The translations under genes were made by a program, and so were the position numbers. Shown in pieces: positions 51,398 through 61,316 of a stretch of 64,000 nt of DNA (the stretch's first letter is position 1; every line of letters starts with the position of its first letter). Location of the stretch: positions 10,799,072 through 10,863,071 of the forward strand of contig CM030931.1 in NCBI GenBank assembly GCA_018136815.1, given 5' to 3'. The notes under the pieces were generated by a model. The model searched no databases, was not told the origin of the DNA, and saw only the letters and a list, made by a program, of their open reading frames with translations. The stretch is from Isochrysis galbana (taxonomy: Eukaryota > Haptophyta > Isochrysidales > Isochrysidaceae).

Positions 51398-52379
51398 CAA
51401 TACCAAACCTCTCCAATCCCTCAGCCCCAGCCTATCCATCCCGATCCGCCCAGCCATGTCCGCTCCGTCGTCGCGCTCGCCCTCGCCCAAGCCCGTCCTC
51501 CCGCCTTTCTCTGCTGAGGAGGTGGTCCAGCCCGTCATTGGCCACTGCCCAACTTCCGCCGCGCCTCTCGCCGCTTCCCTTCCGTTCCCTCCGTTCCCAT
51601 CCGAGGCAGTGGTAACCTCGGATCCGTCAGGTGAAGAATCAAAGTCGACGCGTCCCGCGCCGGGCCCACCAAAGGGGCCCAAGGCCCCTCCTCCTGCAGA
51701 AGCGGGCCTCTTGCCCGCTCTGCCCACCACCACTCCCGAAGACCGCGCCTCCTCAGAGGCCGAGCTCGCGGCTACCGCCGTCTTTCACCCATTCGGGGCC
51801 GGCGCCGCGCCTCCATCACCACCCCCATCGCCCTCCGATGCTGGGGAGAGCGGGCATGAGCCCGCTCTCACTGAAATCTGCATGGAAGAGGCTGTTGAGG
51901 CATATCCTTCCCCCTCGGAGGCGGATGAGGCCGCCGCACCGTTGCCATCGGACTCGGAGGGGGCCTACGAGCCCTACCGAGCCACCCTCGATCGTGTCGC
52001 CGCGGTCCCGACCGCCCCACGCCCTCGCGTCCTGGCAGAAGATGCGCCCGGGATCACAATCACAATTCCCAACCCTCATCGCCATTCCGCACCGGGCCAT
52101 ACCTTCGCACCGCCGTCAGTTCCGACGGAGCTGTCGGCGCCCAGTCCCGTGGAGCAGCACTACATGGAGCTGATGAAAGCCATGGCCGAGCAATTCTCGC
52201 AACAGCTATCCGCGATACACACCGTCTGCCACTGGAAACCCACTACACCCAGCCCCTAGGTAGAGCACGAGGGGACGAGCCGCAAGGCAGGTGGAGGGGG
52301 AGTGAAGGGAAGCGGGCGAGGCTGCGGAGATACTGTGCAGGGTCGCGCGCGCGGCGAGATTATTAAGAAGTTTTTTTTT
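51398..52379 (+). CDS. Pro/Ser-rich protein of 267 residues, multicopy
   Basis: The ORF is 51456-52259, within a unit that begins TCAATACCAAACCTCTCC and ends with a tail TAGAGCACGAGG...ATTAAGAAGTTTTTTTTT. It starts MSAPSSRSPSPKPVLPPFSA and is hydrophilic throughout, rich in Pro, Ala, Ser and Glu. A last 25-residue segment, EQHYMELMKAMAEQFSQQLS, could be an amphipathic helix. No known domain. The head of the same unit is duplicated at 12139-12372, and its tail at 12018-12138, so this belongs to a dispersed family, perhaps a retroposed gene or a gag-like ORF of an unrecognised element. Whether the protein is made is unknown. Confidence 0.5.
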
Positions 52380-53349
52380 ACCGAGGGAGGCTCAGCTTGA
52401 GATGGAGCAGAAATTGTCCGATGAGCGATGAGCGATGAGCGATGAGCGGCGTCCGCGACGCAGAGAACTCGAGCTCGTACTCGTACCGATATCAGCAAAC
52501 TGAACCGGTTGGAAGAGGAGGAGCTCTTGCGTCGTCGTGGTATGGGCGGGGGGGTGTAGATTAGATATGTGCTTGCTTCTTGCGTGTATATTGTGCGGGG
52601 ACGGTGTGTGTGTAGTGTGTGGGAGTAGGAGTAGCATGCAGCATGTCTACAAATTTTGTATTTTGTGCTCACTCACACTCTTTCTCTTTCTTCTTTCCTT
52701 TTGTAAATCTATGCTAGCCATTCAAGTTTCAAATTAGCTATTGAAAAACTCTTCACAAAAACAAACACGAACCCGTGAGTTTATGGCTTCCGGCCGACAA
52801 ATATGGTCTCCGACCGACGGTCGTTGGTGCAAGGCGCCGGGCGCCGGGGGCCGCGGGCGGGCGGCGCGGGGGGGGGGGGGGGGGCAAATATCGCCTCGCG
52901 GAAGCCCATATCTCGGTCAAATTTCGGGGCGGGGTTAGTCCCCCAAATTTCGTTGAAAATTTCGCGAAACAACTCCGGCCGCTGGCCGGGCCCAACCCGC
53001 TGGCCGCTGGCAGCCTAGATGCTAGATGGCGAGCGAGGGAGGAGGGGAGCGGCGCTCGCTCCATGCCCCTATCGTGTTAACGATTGTTGTCCGGATGGTG
53101 CGCGACGAGGGGTCGTAATCGATGGGGGCACTCAAAAGAAAAAATCCAAGACGAAGCAGCCTTTCGCCTTTCTTCTTCTTTGGTCATGGCTGCTGAGAGA
53201 AGAGAAAGAAGAAGAAGAAGATTCCTTGAGAAGATTCCTGGAAGGACACCCCATCGATTCCGTGAAGAGAGGTCTACTTTTAGCACTCTACAGTTAGAAG
53301 GAGAGGGAAAAGAAGGAGAGAATCCGAAGAGAGGGTGGGCGGGGCCGAG
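52380..53349. other. Spacer upstream of the PAP/fibrillin gene
   Basis: Contains a GATGAGC tandem run (52416-52448), TGTGTGTGTAG words near 52610 and a GC-rich block with a poly-G run at 52870-52885. From 53155 onward the sequence is purine-rich (AGAGAAAGAAGAAGAAGAAG at 53200-53220; GGAGAGGGAAAAGAAGGAGA at 53300-53320), a short version of the GA tracts at other gene starts. No gene is recognised. Confidence 0.4.
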
Positions 53350-54090
53350 ATGGCGGTGCCTCTCCTCCTCTCAGTGGCCACCTCGGCTCTCGTGGGTCGT
53401 CTGGGCTCCCCCGTGATGTGCGCTCTGTCGTCGAAGGACGCGCTGTTATCTCAGACACTCGACGGCCTTGCTCTCGACGAGAGCCTTCGCCCGCAGATCG
53501 GAGAACTCCTGCTCTCTCTCGAACGAGAGAACCCGACGGCTTCACCCGCTCGCTCTCCTCTTCTCAACGGAGTGTGGGAGCTCCAGTTCGCGGGCGCGCC
53601 CGCGCCTGGGCTAGTGGATTCGCCGACGAGGGAGCTTGCGCTCGCTCTCTACTCCGCAGGATACTCGCCTGGAGCGCTCGTCCAGTTCCTCAAGAAGCTG
53701 CCCCCGCCGCTCTCGACCGCTCTCTCGCTTGCGAGGGCAGACGTGACCATCACCTCGGACGAGTCGCCGCAGCCGCGCGGGACGACGGAGGTGACGCTTC
53801 TGATCCAGGGCAACGAGCAAATCGTGCAGTTCCGCTCCAACCTGAAGCCCGTCTCCGGGGTACGGCTCAAGGAGGAGGTGGTTGAGGTGGAGCTGCTCGG
53901 GCAGAGGCTCTTGCTCCCTGGCCCGCTCTCGCGCACGCGCCAGCTCTACGTCACGTACCTCGACGACGAGCTGCTCGTTGTGCGCGACGAGTCGGGCATC
54001 CCCGACGTGCTCGTGCGCAAGGACAAGTTTGGCGGCCCATTTGCGGCCGAGCCTTCCTTCTCGGACGACGACTCGCGCCCAGGCGTGTAG
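53350..54090 (+). CDS. PAP/fibrillin family plastid-lipid-associated protein
   Basis: Fibrillins bind lipids in plastids, at thylakoids or plastoglobules. The first ATG (53350) gives 246 residues. The N-terminus (MAVPLLLSVATSALVGRLGS) is signal-peptide-like, as expected for import into a secondary plastid through the secretory route. The domain opens with LLNGVWELQFAGAP, the counterpart of the family's L-x-G-x-W-x-L-x-(Y/F) start. It continues with the beta-barrel stretches TTEVTLLIQGNEQIVQFRSN and VVEVELLGQRLLLPG, and closes with RQLYVTYLDDELLVVRDESG and VLVRK, matching the characteristic Y-L-D-x-x-L-x-(V/I)-x-R end. Single exon. It is strong evidence that the host is photosynthetic or of photosynthetic ancestry. 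Confidence 0.9.
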   Translation: MAVPLLLSVATSALVGRLGSPVMCALSSKDALLSQTLDGLALDESLRPQIGELLLSLERENPTASPARSPLLNGVWELQFAGAPAPGLVDSPTRELALALYSAGYSPGALVQFLKKLPPPLSTALSLARADVTITSDESPQPRGTTEVTLLIQGNEQIVQFRSNLKPVSGVRLKEEVVEVELLGQRLLLPGPLSRTRQLYVTYLDDELLVVRDESGIPDVLVRKDKFGGPFAAEPSFSDDDSRPGV

Positions 54091-55510
54091 AGAATGCGGC
54101 AGCACGGCTGTGCACGCCCCCTCCGCTGAGCGCGCCGCCTGCGCATGAGGTTTGCCCGAGCACACCTTGGTGCACACCTGGACTTGCACAATGGCGACAA
54201 GGATGTACATGATCATCACCACGGCTTTGCTCGTCCAGTACGTACCTGATTTGTTACTGTCCAGCCCACAAAGGGAAAGGCATGTGCAACCGCCGTTGTC
54301 ACCAAGGGTAATACGAACACTGCGCCGTACATTGATCTGTCGTTCTCCTTGGCCGTCTCACTCAGGCGTTGCGCACACTCAGCGCACACATCGTTCGCTC
54401 CATTGTCCTTTGTCCAAAGACTTTGTGTATACGAAAATTATATCACGAATGTATCGTGTGTGGTAGCCAACCTCCAGTGTGGTGACTCAGCTCTTTCTTC
54501 ACTATAACTATATACGACACATCATATAAGATGGGTGAACCGCGAATGAAAGAAATTGACGGAAAACACTAAGGATCTTATAAGACACAAGTGAGTTATA
54601 AATTAGCCAAGCCCGAACGCGGGATAAAACCACAGTCTCCCGCCCCCTCCGCTCCAACTCCTGGCCGCGAGCGAGGCAGTGCGCGCGGCCTCCCCGGAAC
54701 CAGCTCTCCGCTAAAGAGGGAACTGGGGAAGGGGGAGGGGGTTGTTAGGGGTAAAGGTGGGTAGAAGGGAGGTCCACAAGCACACTGCCTCACCCCGCAC
54801 GCATAGATGGGGTAAGAGTACTGTTATGAGCTCTCAGTGAGAGTAATAGTTCCAAACTGCCGAATCACTGATATTAGTTGTCGGTTGCTAGACTAATCTT
54901 AAGGGGGCTGATCTACTACTGTGACTCCTTTTACTATTAGAATCGTCGCCTCCCCCCCCCCTCCATCCTCCATCAACATCGATACTTCATACATAAATAC
55001 GTAGTAGCCTCCGTCGGTCGGCTTCTTGCTTCTTGCTTCTTGGCTGCTACGCTCTATATATCCTCAATCTCTAAGATGCGATAGGTTCATCCAACTAGTA
55101 GTACCAATCTACGCTAGAGGAGAGAGAGAGAGAGTTTGTGTGTGGAGTGTGAAGAGCGTAAACGTAAATCGTAAATCAACAGTTTTGTTGTTGATTGGGA
55201 CAACTCTCATGAGAGCTGATATTAGTGCTCATATTAGTGATAGCTCCATAACCTTGAGAGCTGATAAGCTGTTACCCTATCTATGCCCGCACGTGTAGCG
55301 GTGATTTTTAAGAAGATTTTTTCCACTTCCCCTAGGTGTCCATAATCCAAGGACCCTCCCCCTCTAAAACAAATCTTGAAGATTCAGGCTACTACTGCTA
55401 GCTACGGGGTCCCATCGCACTCTCGGTGCTGCCTCTCGCCATCGCCTAAACCCCGCCGCACTCCCACTCCTTCTCGCACCCACTGGCCACTGGCAGCACT
55501 GCTATAAAAT
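54091..55510. other. Intergenic, no gene recognised
   Basis: Mostly without features. Notable are an AT-rich stretch at 54480-54610, TTGCTTCTTGCTTCTTG at 55025-55042, a short GAGAGAGAGAGAG run at 55118-55132, and TTTTTAAGAAGATTTTTT at 55306-55323, which resembles the tail motif of the Pro/Ser-rich unit. No open frame is convincing. Confidence 0.4.
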
Positions 55511-55514
55511 ATTA

Positions 55515-56965
55515 CTACCTCCGTTCCAAAACTGAAAAAAATTTCAGTTTTCTTTTCACAGCTCCCCAAAAATTGAAATAAATAAACCGCAACTTCAATG
55601 GGGGGATAAAGTCTCCTTGGACGTGAATGTATGTATCATTATTTTTTAGGTATTCTGCGCATTCCTCTCTTCTAGTGTAGGGCGTCGTCGCGCCGTAATC
55701 TCGAAACACATTGTGTATGGTGTTACATTCAAGCCTATTCCATAGCTTTATCCACGTGGGTTGTAGTTTGGGCCCCGGATATGTCGGGTTGTCCCATATA
55801 GGTTGCGAGAGTAGGCCATCTCTGCTGGTGCTCAAAGGCGTCAGTTTTAGTTCGCGTATGTTGCTGAGCGCCTTCTTCCAGAACTCTGGGAGTATGCCGC
55901 CTTGGTTCTCGACCGCTTTGGCGAGCGAGCTGATCGTTATGAAGCTCTTCATCTCGAACCTGTAGTTGCGCACTACTAGGTGCGCTGAGGCGTCTTTGAA
56001 GGCGCTCGCCAGTGCCTTGTTGGATGCCCGCGGGATCTCTTTGAATTTCTCGTCGAGAGTTTGATACTTGACCGCGATCGGGCAGGGGATACCTGCCTTG
56101 CGAAAGTCCGCCACGTCCTTGAATTCTTCGCGGAATTGATTGGCGCAGTCCGCTGTGACGAGGATCTCCCAAGGGCCGGAGGCGCTCTTAGACAAGAATT
56201 CGGGCTCGAGGTCTACGCCCTCCAACTTGTTGAGGTGCGCGACGATCGCGCCTAGGACCTCTTCGTCCTTGGCCTTATGTCCCTTCTCGTACGCCGTAAA
56301 GGTGATTTTGATCTTGTGGGAGTCTGGAAATTCGGCTTCCTCCTCGGGCTATGGCTCTAGGTCTTCGTCGAGTAGGGCCACCTGTGTGACCGGGGCGGGG
56401 GGCGGGGTTAGCCTCGCGTACGTTCTCGTATCCCTAGCGTCCATATGGCCCAATGTTACCATTGTGTGGTCGCCCCCTTCCGAGGGATATGTGTGGCTTG
56501 TGCTTTGTGGTGGCCCTCTCTCAATCAAGGTGGTGGTTGTTGTGGTAGGCCTCCTGGGCCTGTGCCGCTTGCGTCAATCGCGCGCCTGGGGCTCGCTCGT
56601 CTGCTTGGCCTTCGGCGGCGCTGGGGAGCACCCCTCCTGTGTTGCTTCCCCTTTTGCTCCTGTACCCCTTGCTGGGGGGCCCAGTCTGCTCTTTGTCCAT
56701 CTCCTTGTTTTGATGCGGCATTCCCCCATTGGGGTTCTGCTGTAGATGGTACCGGGCCGGCCCCTCGCGCCGGAGCGCGAGGGCGGTTCCGCGGCTGTGT
56801 AGGGTCCCGGCCCGGAGGCCTTCCCTTTGGAAGCGTCCCACTGGTGTGGTGTGGCTGGTGTGGCTGTGTGTTGTGTAGGGGGTGTGCTGCATGCTGGCTG
56901 CTGCCAGCATGGCGGCCTTGTTCGTGTCGTTCGCGGTGGTTCGCGGGCGTGGCAGGCTGACTCAT
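55515..56965 (-). mobile_element. LINE remnant: ORF1-like part joined to the ORF2 C-terminal region
   Basis: On the minus strand, 56346-55515 is open. Its first half (HKIKITFTAYEKGHKAKDEE, PWEILVTADCANQFREEFKD) has the alternating helix/strand look of LINE ORF1 RNA-binding domains. Its second half (LLSQPIWDNPTYPGPKLQPT, then WIKLWNRLECNTIHNVFRDY) matches the region after reverse transcriptase in LINE ORF2 proteins, where a P-(L/I)-W-x-N...W...G-(I)-x-x-(I)-x-D pattern is usual. The reverse transcriptase itself is missing, so a large internal deletion joined the two. Upstream, to about 56965, Pro/Gln/Arg-rich frames (starting MSQPATPANHRERHEQGRHA) may be the ORF1 N-terminus, separated by at least one stop (TAG at about 56349). 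A Stowaway-like terminus lies at the 3' end (55515-55537). Confidence 0.6.
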
Positions 56966-57479
56966 GTGCCCACCTGGCTGGGAGGGTCGTCCTGACGCGG
57001 TCGCTTCGGCGACAGCGGCGTGTCACTCAAGCCTTCGTCCATCTCGGCGAGGGCAGCGGCAGCGAGGGAGGGCGGCGGCGCGCGCTCCATGACCCTATCA
57101 GTTTACTGATAGTTGAATGAGCTCCAGAGGTATCCGGATACTATCTGGATACCAAATCTGAACTCCAACCAGATATCCAGATTGCTCAAATCAAACCATC
57201 AAACCTGTTACGGGTCTTAAATAAAATAGCAAAAAGAGTTTTTTTTTGGCGTCGAAAAACACCAGAAAAACAACAGTGTAACAAACAGATGTGCGGGATA
57301 GGGGGGCCGCCCGAAAATAAAATGGCGAAAAACATATGTTTTGGGCCTCCGAAAACAAAACTGTTCCTGTGTTTCACATGTAGGACACTCACCGATGGAC
57401 TTGCACGAGGAGTATTATTGTAGAGAGGCAGACTGCTGACTATCCCCATAGGGTTTACTTTAGCAAAGAGAATAAAAAA
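56966..57479. other. No gene recognised
   Basis: Contains GGATAC/ATATCC words at 57130-57180 that recall hAT subterminal repeats, and a poly-T run at 57239. No open frame of note apart from shadows of the neighbouring pyrimidine tract. Confidence 0.35.
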
Positions 57480-57747
57480 TGTCTCTCTCTCTCTTCTCTC
57501 TCTCTCTTCCCTCTCTCTCTCTCTCTCTTTCTTTCCCCCTTCTATTCCTCCCCTCTCTCTCTTCTCTCCCTCTCTCTTCTCTCTCTCCCTCTCTCTCTCG
57601 CTGTCTCCTCGTGCCCATTCTTTTCGATGTTCGGCCTTCAAGATCCAAACTTTTCGCGGAGCCTTCAAACCTCGAGAGCCAAGGGTGCCTCGAGTTTCCT
57701 CTCCGGTCAGTGGGGCCCAAGTCCTTTTGAAAGTCCCTTCTCATCTT

Positions 57748-57787
<40 letters not shown>

Positions 57788-58990
57788 TCTCTCTCTCTCT
57801 TCTCTCTCTCTCTTCTCTCTCTCTCTCTTCTCTCTCTCTCCCCCTTCCCCTTCCTCTCTCTCCTCCCTCCCTCCCTCCCTCTCTCTTCTCTCTCTCTCTT
57901 CTCTCTCTCTCTCTTCTCTCTCTCTCCCCCTTCCCCCTTCCCTCTCTCTCCCTCCCTCCCTCCCTCCCTCTCTCTTCTCTCTCTCTCTTCTCTCTCTCTC
58001 TCTTCTCTCTCTCTCCCCCTTCCCCCTTCCCTCTCTCTCCCTCCCTCCCTCCCTCCCTCTCTCTTCTCTCTCTCTCTTCTCTCTCTCTCTCTTCTCTCTC
58101 TCTCCCCCTTCCCCCTTCCCTCTCTCTCCCTCCCTCCTCCCTCCCTCTCTCTTCTCTCTCTCTCTTCTCTCTCTCTCTCTTCTCTCTTCTCCCCCTTCCC
58201 CCTTCCCTCTCTCTCCCTCCCTCCCTCCCTCCCTCTCTCTTCTCTCTCTCTCTTCTCTCTCTCTCTCTTCTCTCTCTCTCCCCCTTCCCCTCTCTCCCTC
58301 CTCCTCCCTCTCTCTCTCTCCTCTCTCCTCTCTCTCTTCTCCTCTCTCCCCTCCCCTTCCTCTCTCTCCTCCTCCTCCTCTCTCTTCTCTCTCTCTCCTC
58401 TCTCTCTTCTCTCTCTCTCCCCCTTCCCTTCCCTCTCTCTCCCTCCCTCCCTCCCTCTCTCTTCTCTCTCTCTCTTCTCTCTCTCTCTCTTCTCTCTCTC
58501 TCCCCCTTCCCCCTTCCCTCTCTCTCCCTCCCTCCCTCCCTCCCTCTCTCTTCTCTCTCTCTCTTCTCTCTCTCTCTCTTCTCTCTCTCTCCCCCTTCCC
58601 CCTTCCCTCTCTCTCCCTCCCTCCCTCCCTCCCTCTCTCTTCTCTCTCTCTCTTCTCTCTCTCTCTCTTCTCTCTCTCTCCCCCTTCCCCCTTCCCTCTC
58701 TCTCCCTCCCTCCCTCCCTCCCTCTCTCTTCTCTCTCTCTCTTCTCTCTCTCTCTCTTCTCTCTCTCTCCCCCTTCCCCCTTCCCTCTCTCTCCCTCCCT
58801 CCCTCCCTCCCTCTCTCTTCTCTCTCTCTCTTCTCTCTCTCTCTCTTCTCTCTCTCTCCCCCTTCCCCCTTCCCTCTCTCTCCCTCCCTCCCTCCCTCCC
58901 TCTCTCTTCTCTCTCTCTCTTCTCTCTCTCTCTCTTCTCTCTCTCTCCCCCTTCCCCCTTCCCTCTCTCTCCCTCCCTCCCTCCCTCCCC
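57480..58990. repeat. Homopyrimidine tract with an 89-bp VNTR of about 12 units
   Basis: A first CT run covers 57480-57600, followed by about 130 bp of mixed sequence. From 57745 to 58990 the plus strand is essentially all C and T. The word CCCCCTTCCCCCTTCCC recurs near 57925, 58016, 58104, 58191, 58502, 58590, 58680, 58768, 58857 and 58947, mostly 88-90 bp apart, each followed by CTCTCTCC, CCTCCCTCCCTC and TCTCTTCTCTC blocks. Variant units near 58280-58430 are shorter. The tract ends 35 bp before the start codon of the chromodomain gene. All six reading frames stay open for hundreds of codons, giving only Ser/Leu/Pro or Arg/Glu/Gly, and are not genes. Confidence 0.95.
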
Positions 58991-59024
58991 CCCCGCGCGC
59001 CCCCCCCCCCCCCTTCCACCCCCC

Positions 59025-61316
59025 ATGTACGCCGACCCCGTCGACCCCCAAGGCCCCTACTACGAGGTCGAGCGAATCATGGCCGAGCGGTCTCCCCTCC
59101 ATTCTGGGGGGGAGAGAGAGTTCCTCATCAAATGGAGAGGCTGGCCGAACGAGCAGGCCACCTGGGAGCCACTCTCCTCCCTTGACGGATGCCACCGCCT
59201 TCTACGGGCCTTCTACAAGTCAGGAGGCAGGATGAAGCCAGAGAGAGCCGTGGCCGCACAGCCGATCGCCACCGCCGCCGAGGGGAGGGAGCAGGCCACC
59301 GAGGCGAAGAAGGGGGGCGCGGAGGCGCGAGTTGTAGGGGCTGCGGGCACTCGCGCGGAGGCTGCTGCTGGAGCAACAGGGGCGGAGGCCGCGCGTCCGG
59401 CCGAGGGGAGGGGTACGAGCACAGGCGGCCGTACGAGCGAGCAGAGTCCGGCCTCTGGCAGACAGGCGCAATCAGTGCCAAAGCCCAGGGCTGACGGCAC
59501 GGCGAGCGAATGGCAACGTGCCGATGAGCAAAGGCGCGGACCGGGCCGGCCACGGGGCGGAGCGGCGGCCAACGTAGGTGCTCAGCCACTGACGAGCGAG
59601 GGCACCGATCAGCGTAGGCGCGGACCGGGCAGGCCACGGAGCAAGGCGGTTGCTAACGTTGGTGCTGAGCCACCGACGAGCGAGGGCGCCGATCAGCGTA
59701 GGCGCGGACCGGGCAGGCCACGGGGCAAGGCGGTTGCCAATGCTGGTGCTGAGCCACCGACGAGCAAGGACGCCGATCAGTATAGGTGCGGACCGGGCAG
59801 GCCACGGGGCAAGGCGGTTGCCAACGCTGGTGCGGAGCCACCGACGAGCGAGGGTGCCGATCAGCGTAGGCGCGGACCGGGCAAGCCACGGGGCAAGGCG
59901 GTTTCCAACGCTGATGCTGAGTCATCCACGAGCGAGGGCGCCGATAAGCGTAGGCGCGGACCGGGCAGGCCACGGGGCAAGGCGGTTGCCGACGCTGGTG
60001 CTGAGCCACCGTCGAGTGAGGGCGCCGATAAGCGTAGGCGCGGACCGGGCATGCCACGGGGCAAGGCGGATGCCAACGCTGGTGCTGAGCCACCGACAAG
60101 CGAGGGCACCGATGAGCGAGGGCGCGGACCGGGCGGGCCACGCGGCGGGGCGGCCGTCAACGCGGGTGCTCAGCCACCAACAAGCGAAGGCCAATGCGCC
60201 GATCAGCGTAGGCGCGGACCGGGCAGGCCACGGGGCAAGACAGCCGCCAAAGGGGGCGCTCAGCCACCAACGTCAGCAACCAAAGGAGAGCGGAGCTGCG
60301 AGTCTCCCGACGGTGCTGATGAGGTGCAGCGCTCGCAAGGCAGGCCGTGGGGTGCGGATTCCGCCAAGCAGCGCGTGCGTCCGCCTCTGTCGGCCATCAA
60401 GGGGGAGCGGAGGCACTCAACGACCAAGGACGGCGAACGGGCCGTGCGCGGGGGCCGCGGCAGTGGAGCTGGAGTCAAGGGCAAGGGCAGGCAGCCAGCC
60501 GACCACGACAAGTACACGGCCCACGATGATGAAGATCAGCGCCAGAGCAAGCCGGCCGCGCCCGCCAAGGGCACCGAGCGTGCGTCCATCCAATCTGAGG
60601 CAGCCAAGAAGGCCGAGCGCAAGCGGAGGAAGGCGCCCGAGCAGGCCGGCGAGCGCAAGGAGAGCAAGGCGCCCGATCAAAGCCCCAAGCGGCAGCGGTG
60701 CGGCAGCTGCGCTTGTTGCCAGAGGCCAAACTGCGGCAAGTGCGCCTCGTGCCTCGACATGAAGTTGCACGGGGGGCTAGGTCAGCTGCAAAAGCCTCTG
60801 GAGTGTGTGTGCGTCAGCATGATCTGGGCGCCCGCTGCGTCCGCTAGCCCGCCTGCCTTCCCGCCAGGCCAGCTGCCGCCCAAGCCGAAGGCGGCCGAGC
60901 CCAAACCGTCCAAGTCCAAGGAGCGGGCGCCGCAGGCGCAGGTGCAAGCGCAGGCGCAGGCGCCGGCGCAGAAGCGGGCGCGGAAGCGGGAGCGCGAGCA
61001 GCAGCGGCAGGAGGATCGAGAGCGGTTGCCGCCGCAGCCACAGTCGTTGCAGCCGCAGCCGCAGGCCTCGCCCTCATCTCAGCGGGAGCGGACGGCGTCG
61101 GTGCTGACGTCTGCGCCTTCCAAGTTGGTGTTGCCAGACATCCTTGAGCCCAGCTGCCCTGCCCCTTCATGTGCCGGCTCCAGCGGTGCTGTCGTCAACG
61201 CGAATAACATGCTCCAGTGCAGCGGGTGTGGTCTACGCTGGCAGTCGTCGTGGTGGTGCCGCTACCTCACGGCTGCGCGAATGGAGGTGGCCCGCGGTAA
61301 GGAGACCGCACACTGA
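59025..61316 (+). CDS. Chromodomain, AT-hook array and CXXC zinc-finger chromatin protein
   Basis: The ATG at 59025 (MYADPVDPQGPYYEVERIMA) is chosen because everything upstream in frame is the CT tract; 763 residues. Residues 12-64 form a chromodomain: YYEVERIM, REFLIKWRGWPNEQATWEPL and a helix ending RLLRAFY; aromatic cage residues Tyr, Trp and Trp are present. From about residue 165 to 405, nine tandem units of about 25 residues each hold an AT-hook (RRGPGRPRGKAVANAGAEPP type), so the protein should bind A/T-rich minor grooves. At about residues 555-595 is a CXXC zinc finger, CGSCACCQRPNCGKCASCLD followed by MKLHGGLG and a last Cys pair; this fold usually binds unmethylated CpG. A C-terminal Cys cluster (CSGCGLRWQSSWWC) may bind another zinc. 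It likely acts in the nucleus as a reader or organiser of chromatin. Several AT-hook cores are altered (GKPRG, GMPRG, GGPRG). Confidence 0.88.
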   Translation: MYADPVDPQGPYYEVERIMAERSPLHSGGEREFLIKWRGWPNEQATWEPLSSLDGCHRLLRAFYKSGGRMKPERAVAAQPIATAAEGREQATEAKKGGAEARVVGAAGTRAEAAAGATGAEAARPAEGRGTSTGGRTSEQSPASGRQAQSVPKPRADGTASEWQRADEQRRGPGRPRGGAAANVGAQPLTSEGTDQRRRGPGRPRSKAVANVGAEPPTSEGADQRRRGPGRPRGKAVANAGAEPPTSKDADQYRCGPGRPRGKAVANAGAEPPTSEGADQRRRGPGKPRGKAVSNADAESSTSEGADKRRRGPGRPRGKAVADAGAEPPSSEGADKRRRGPGMPRGKADANAGAEPPTSEGTDERGRGPGGPRGGAAVNAGAQPPTSEGQCADQRRRGPGRPRGKTAAKGGAQPPTSATKGERSCESPDGADEVQRSQGRPWGADSAKQRVRPPLSAIKGERRHSTTKDGERAVRGGRGSGAGVKGKGRQPADHDKYTAHDDEDQRQSKPAAPAKGTERASIQSEAAKKAERKRRKAPEQAGERKESKAPDQSPKRQRCGSCACCQRPNCGKCASCLDMKLHGGLGQLQKPLECVCVSMIWAPAASASPPAFPPGQLPPKPKAAEPKPSKSKERAPQAQVQAQAQAPAQKRARKREREQQRQEDRERLPPQPQSLQPQPQASPSSQRERTASVLTSAPSKLVLPDILEPSCPAPSCAGSSGAVVNANNMLQCSGCGLRWQSSWWCRYLTAARMEVARGKETAH
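59520..60240 (+). repeat. 75-bp coding tandem repeat encoding AT-hooks
   Basis: Nine units of 75 bp (one of 78-81 bp) begin around CGTAGGCGCGGACCGGGCAG, within the chromatin-protein gene. Units are highly similar at the DNA level, including synonymous positions, so the array expanded recently or is kept uniform by gene conversion. Confidence 0.9.

Noticed and set aside
53418-53885. 155-codon frame overlapping the PAP/fibrillin gene
   Set aside because: Alternate-frame shadow; the +1 frame carries the fibrillin signature throughout.
57627-59024. Long open frames through the CT tract on both strands (over 400 codons)
   Set aside because: C/T-only DNA cannot form stop codons on the plus strand and forms few on the minus strand, so the frames are artefacts; products are pure Ser/Leu/Pro or Arg/Glu/Gly.
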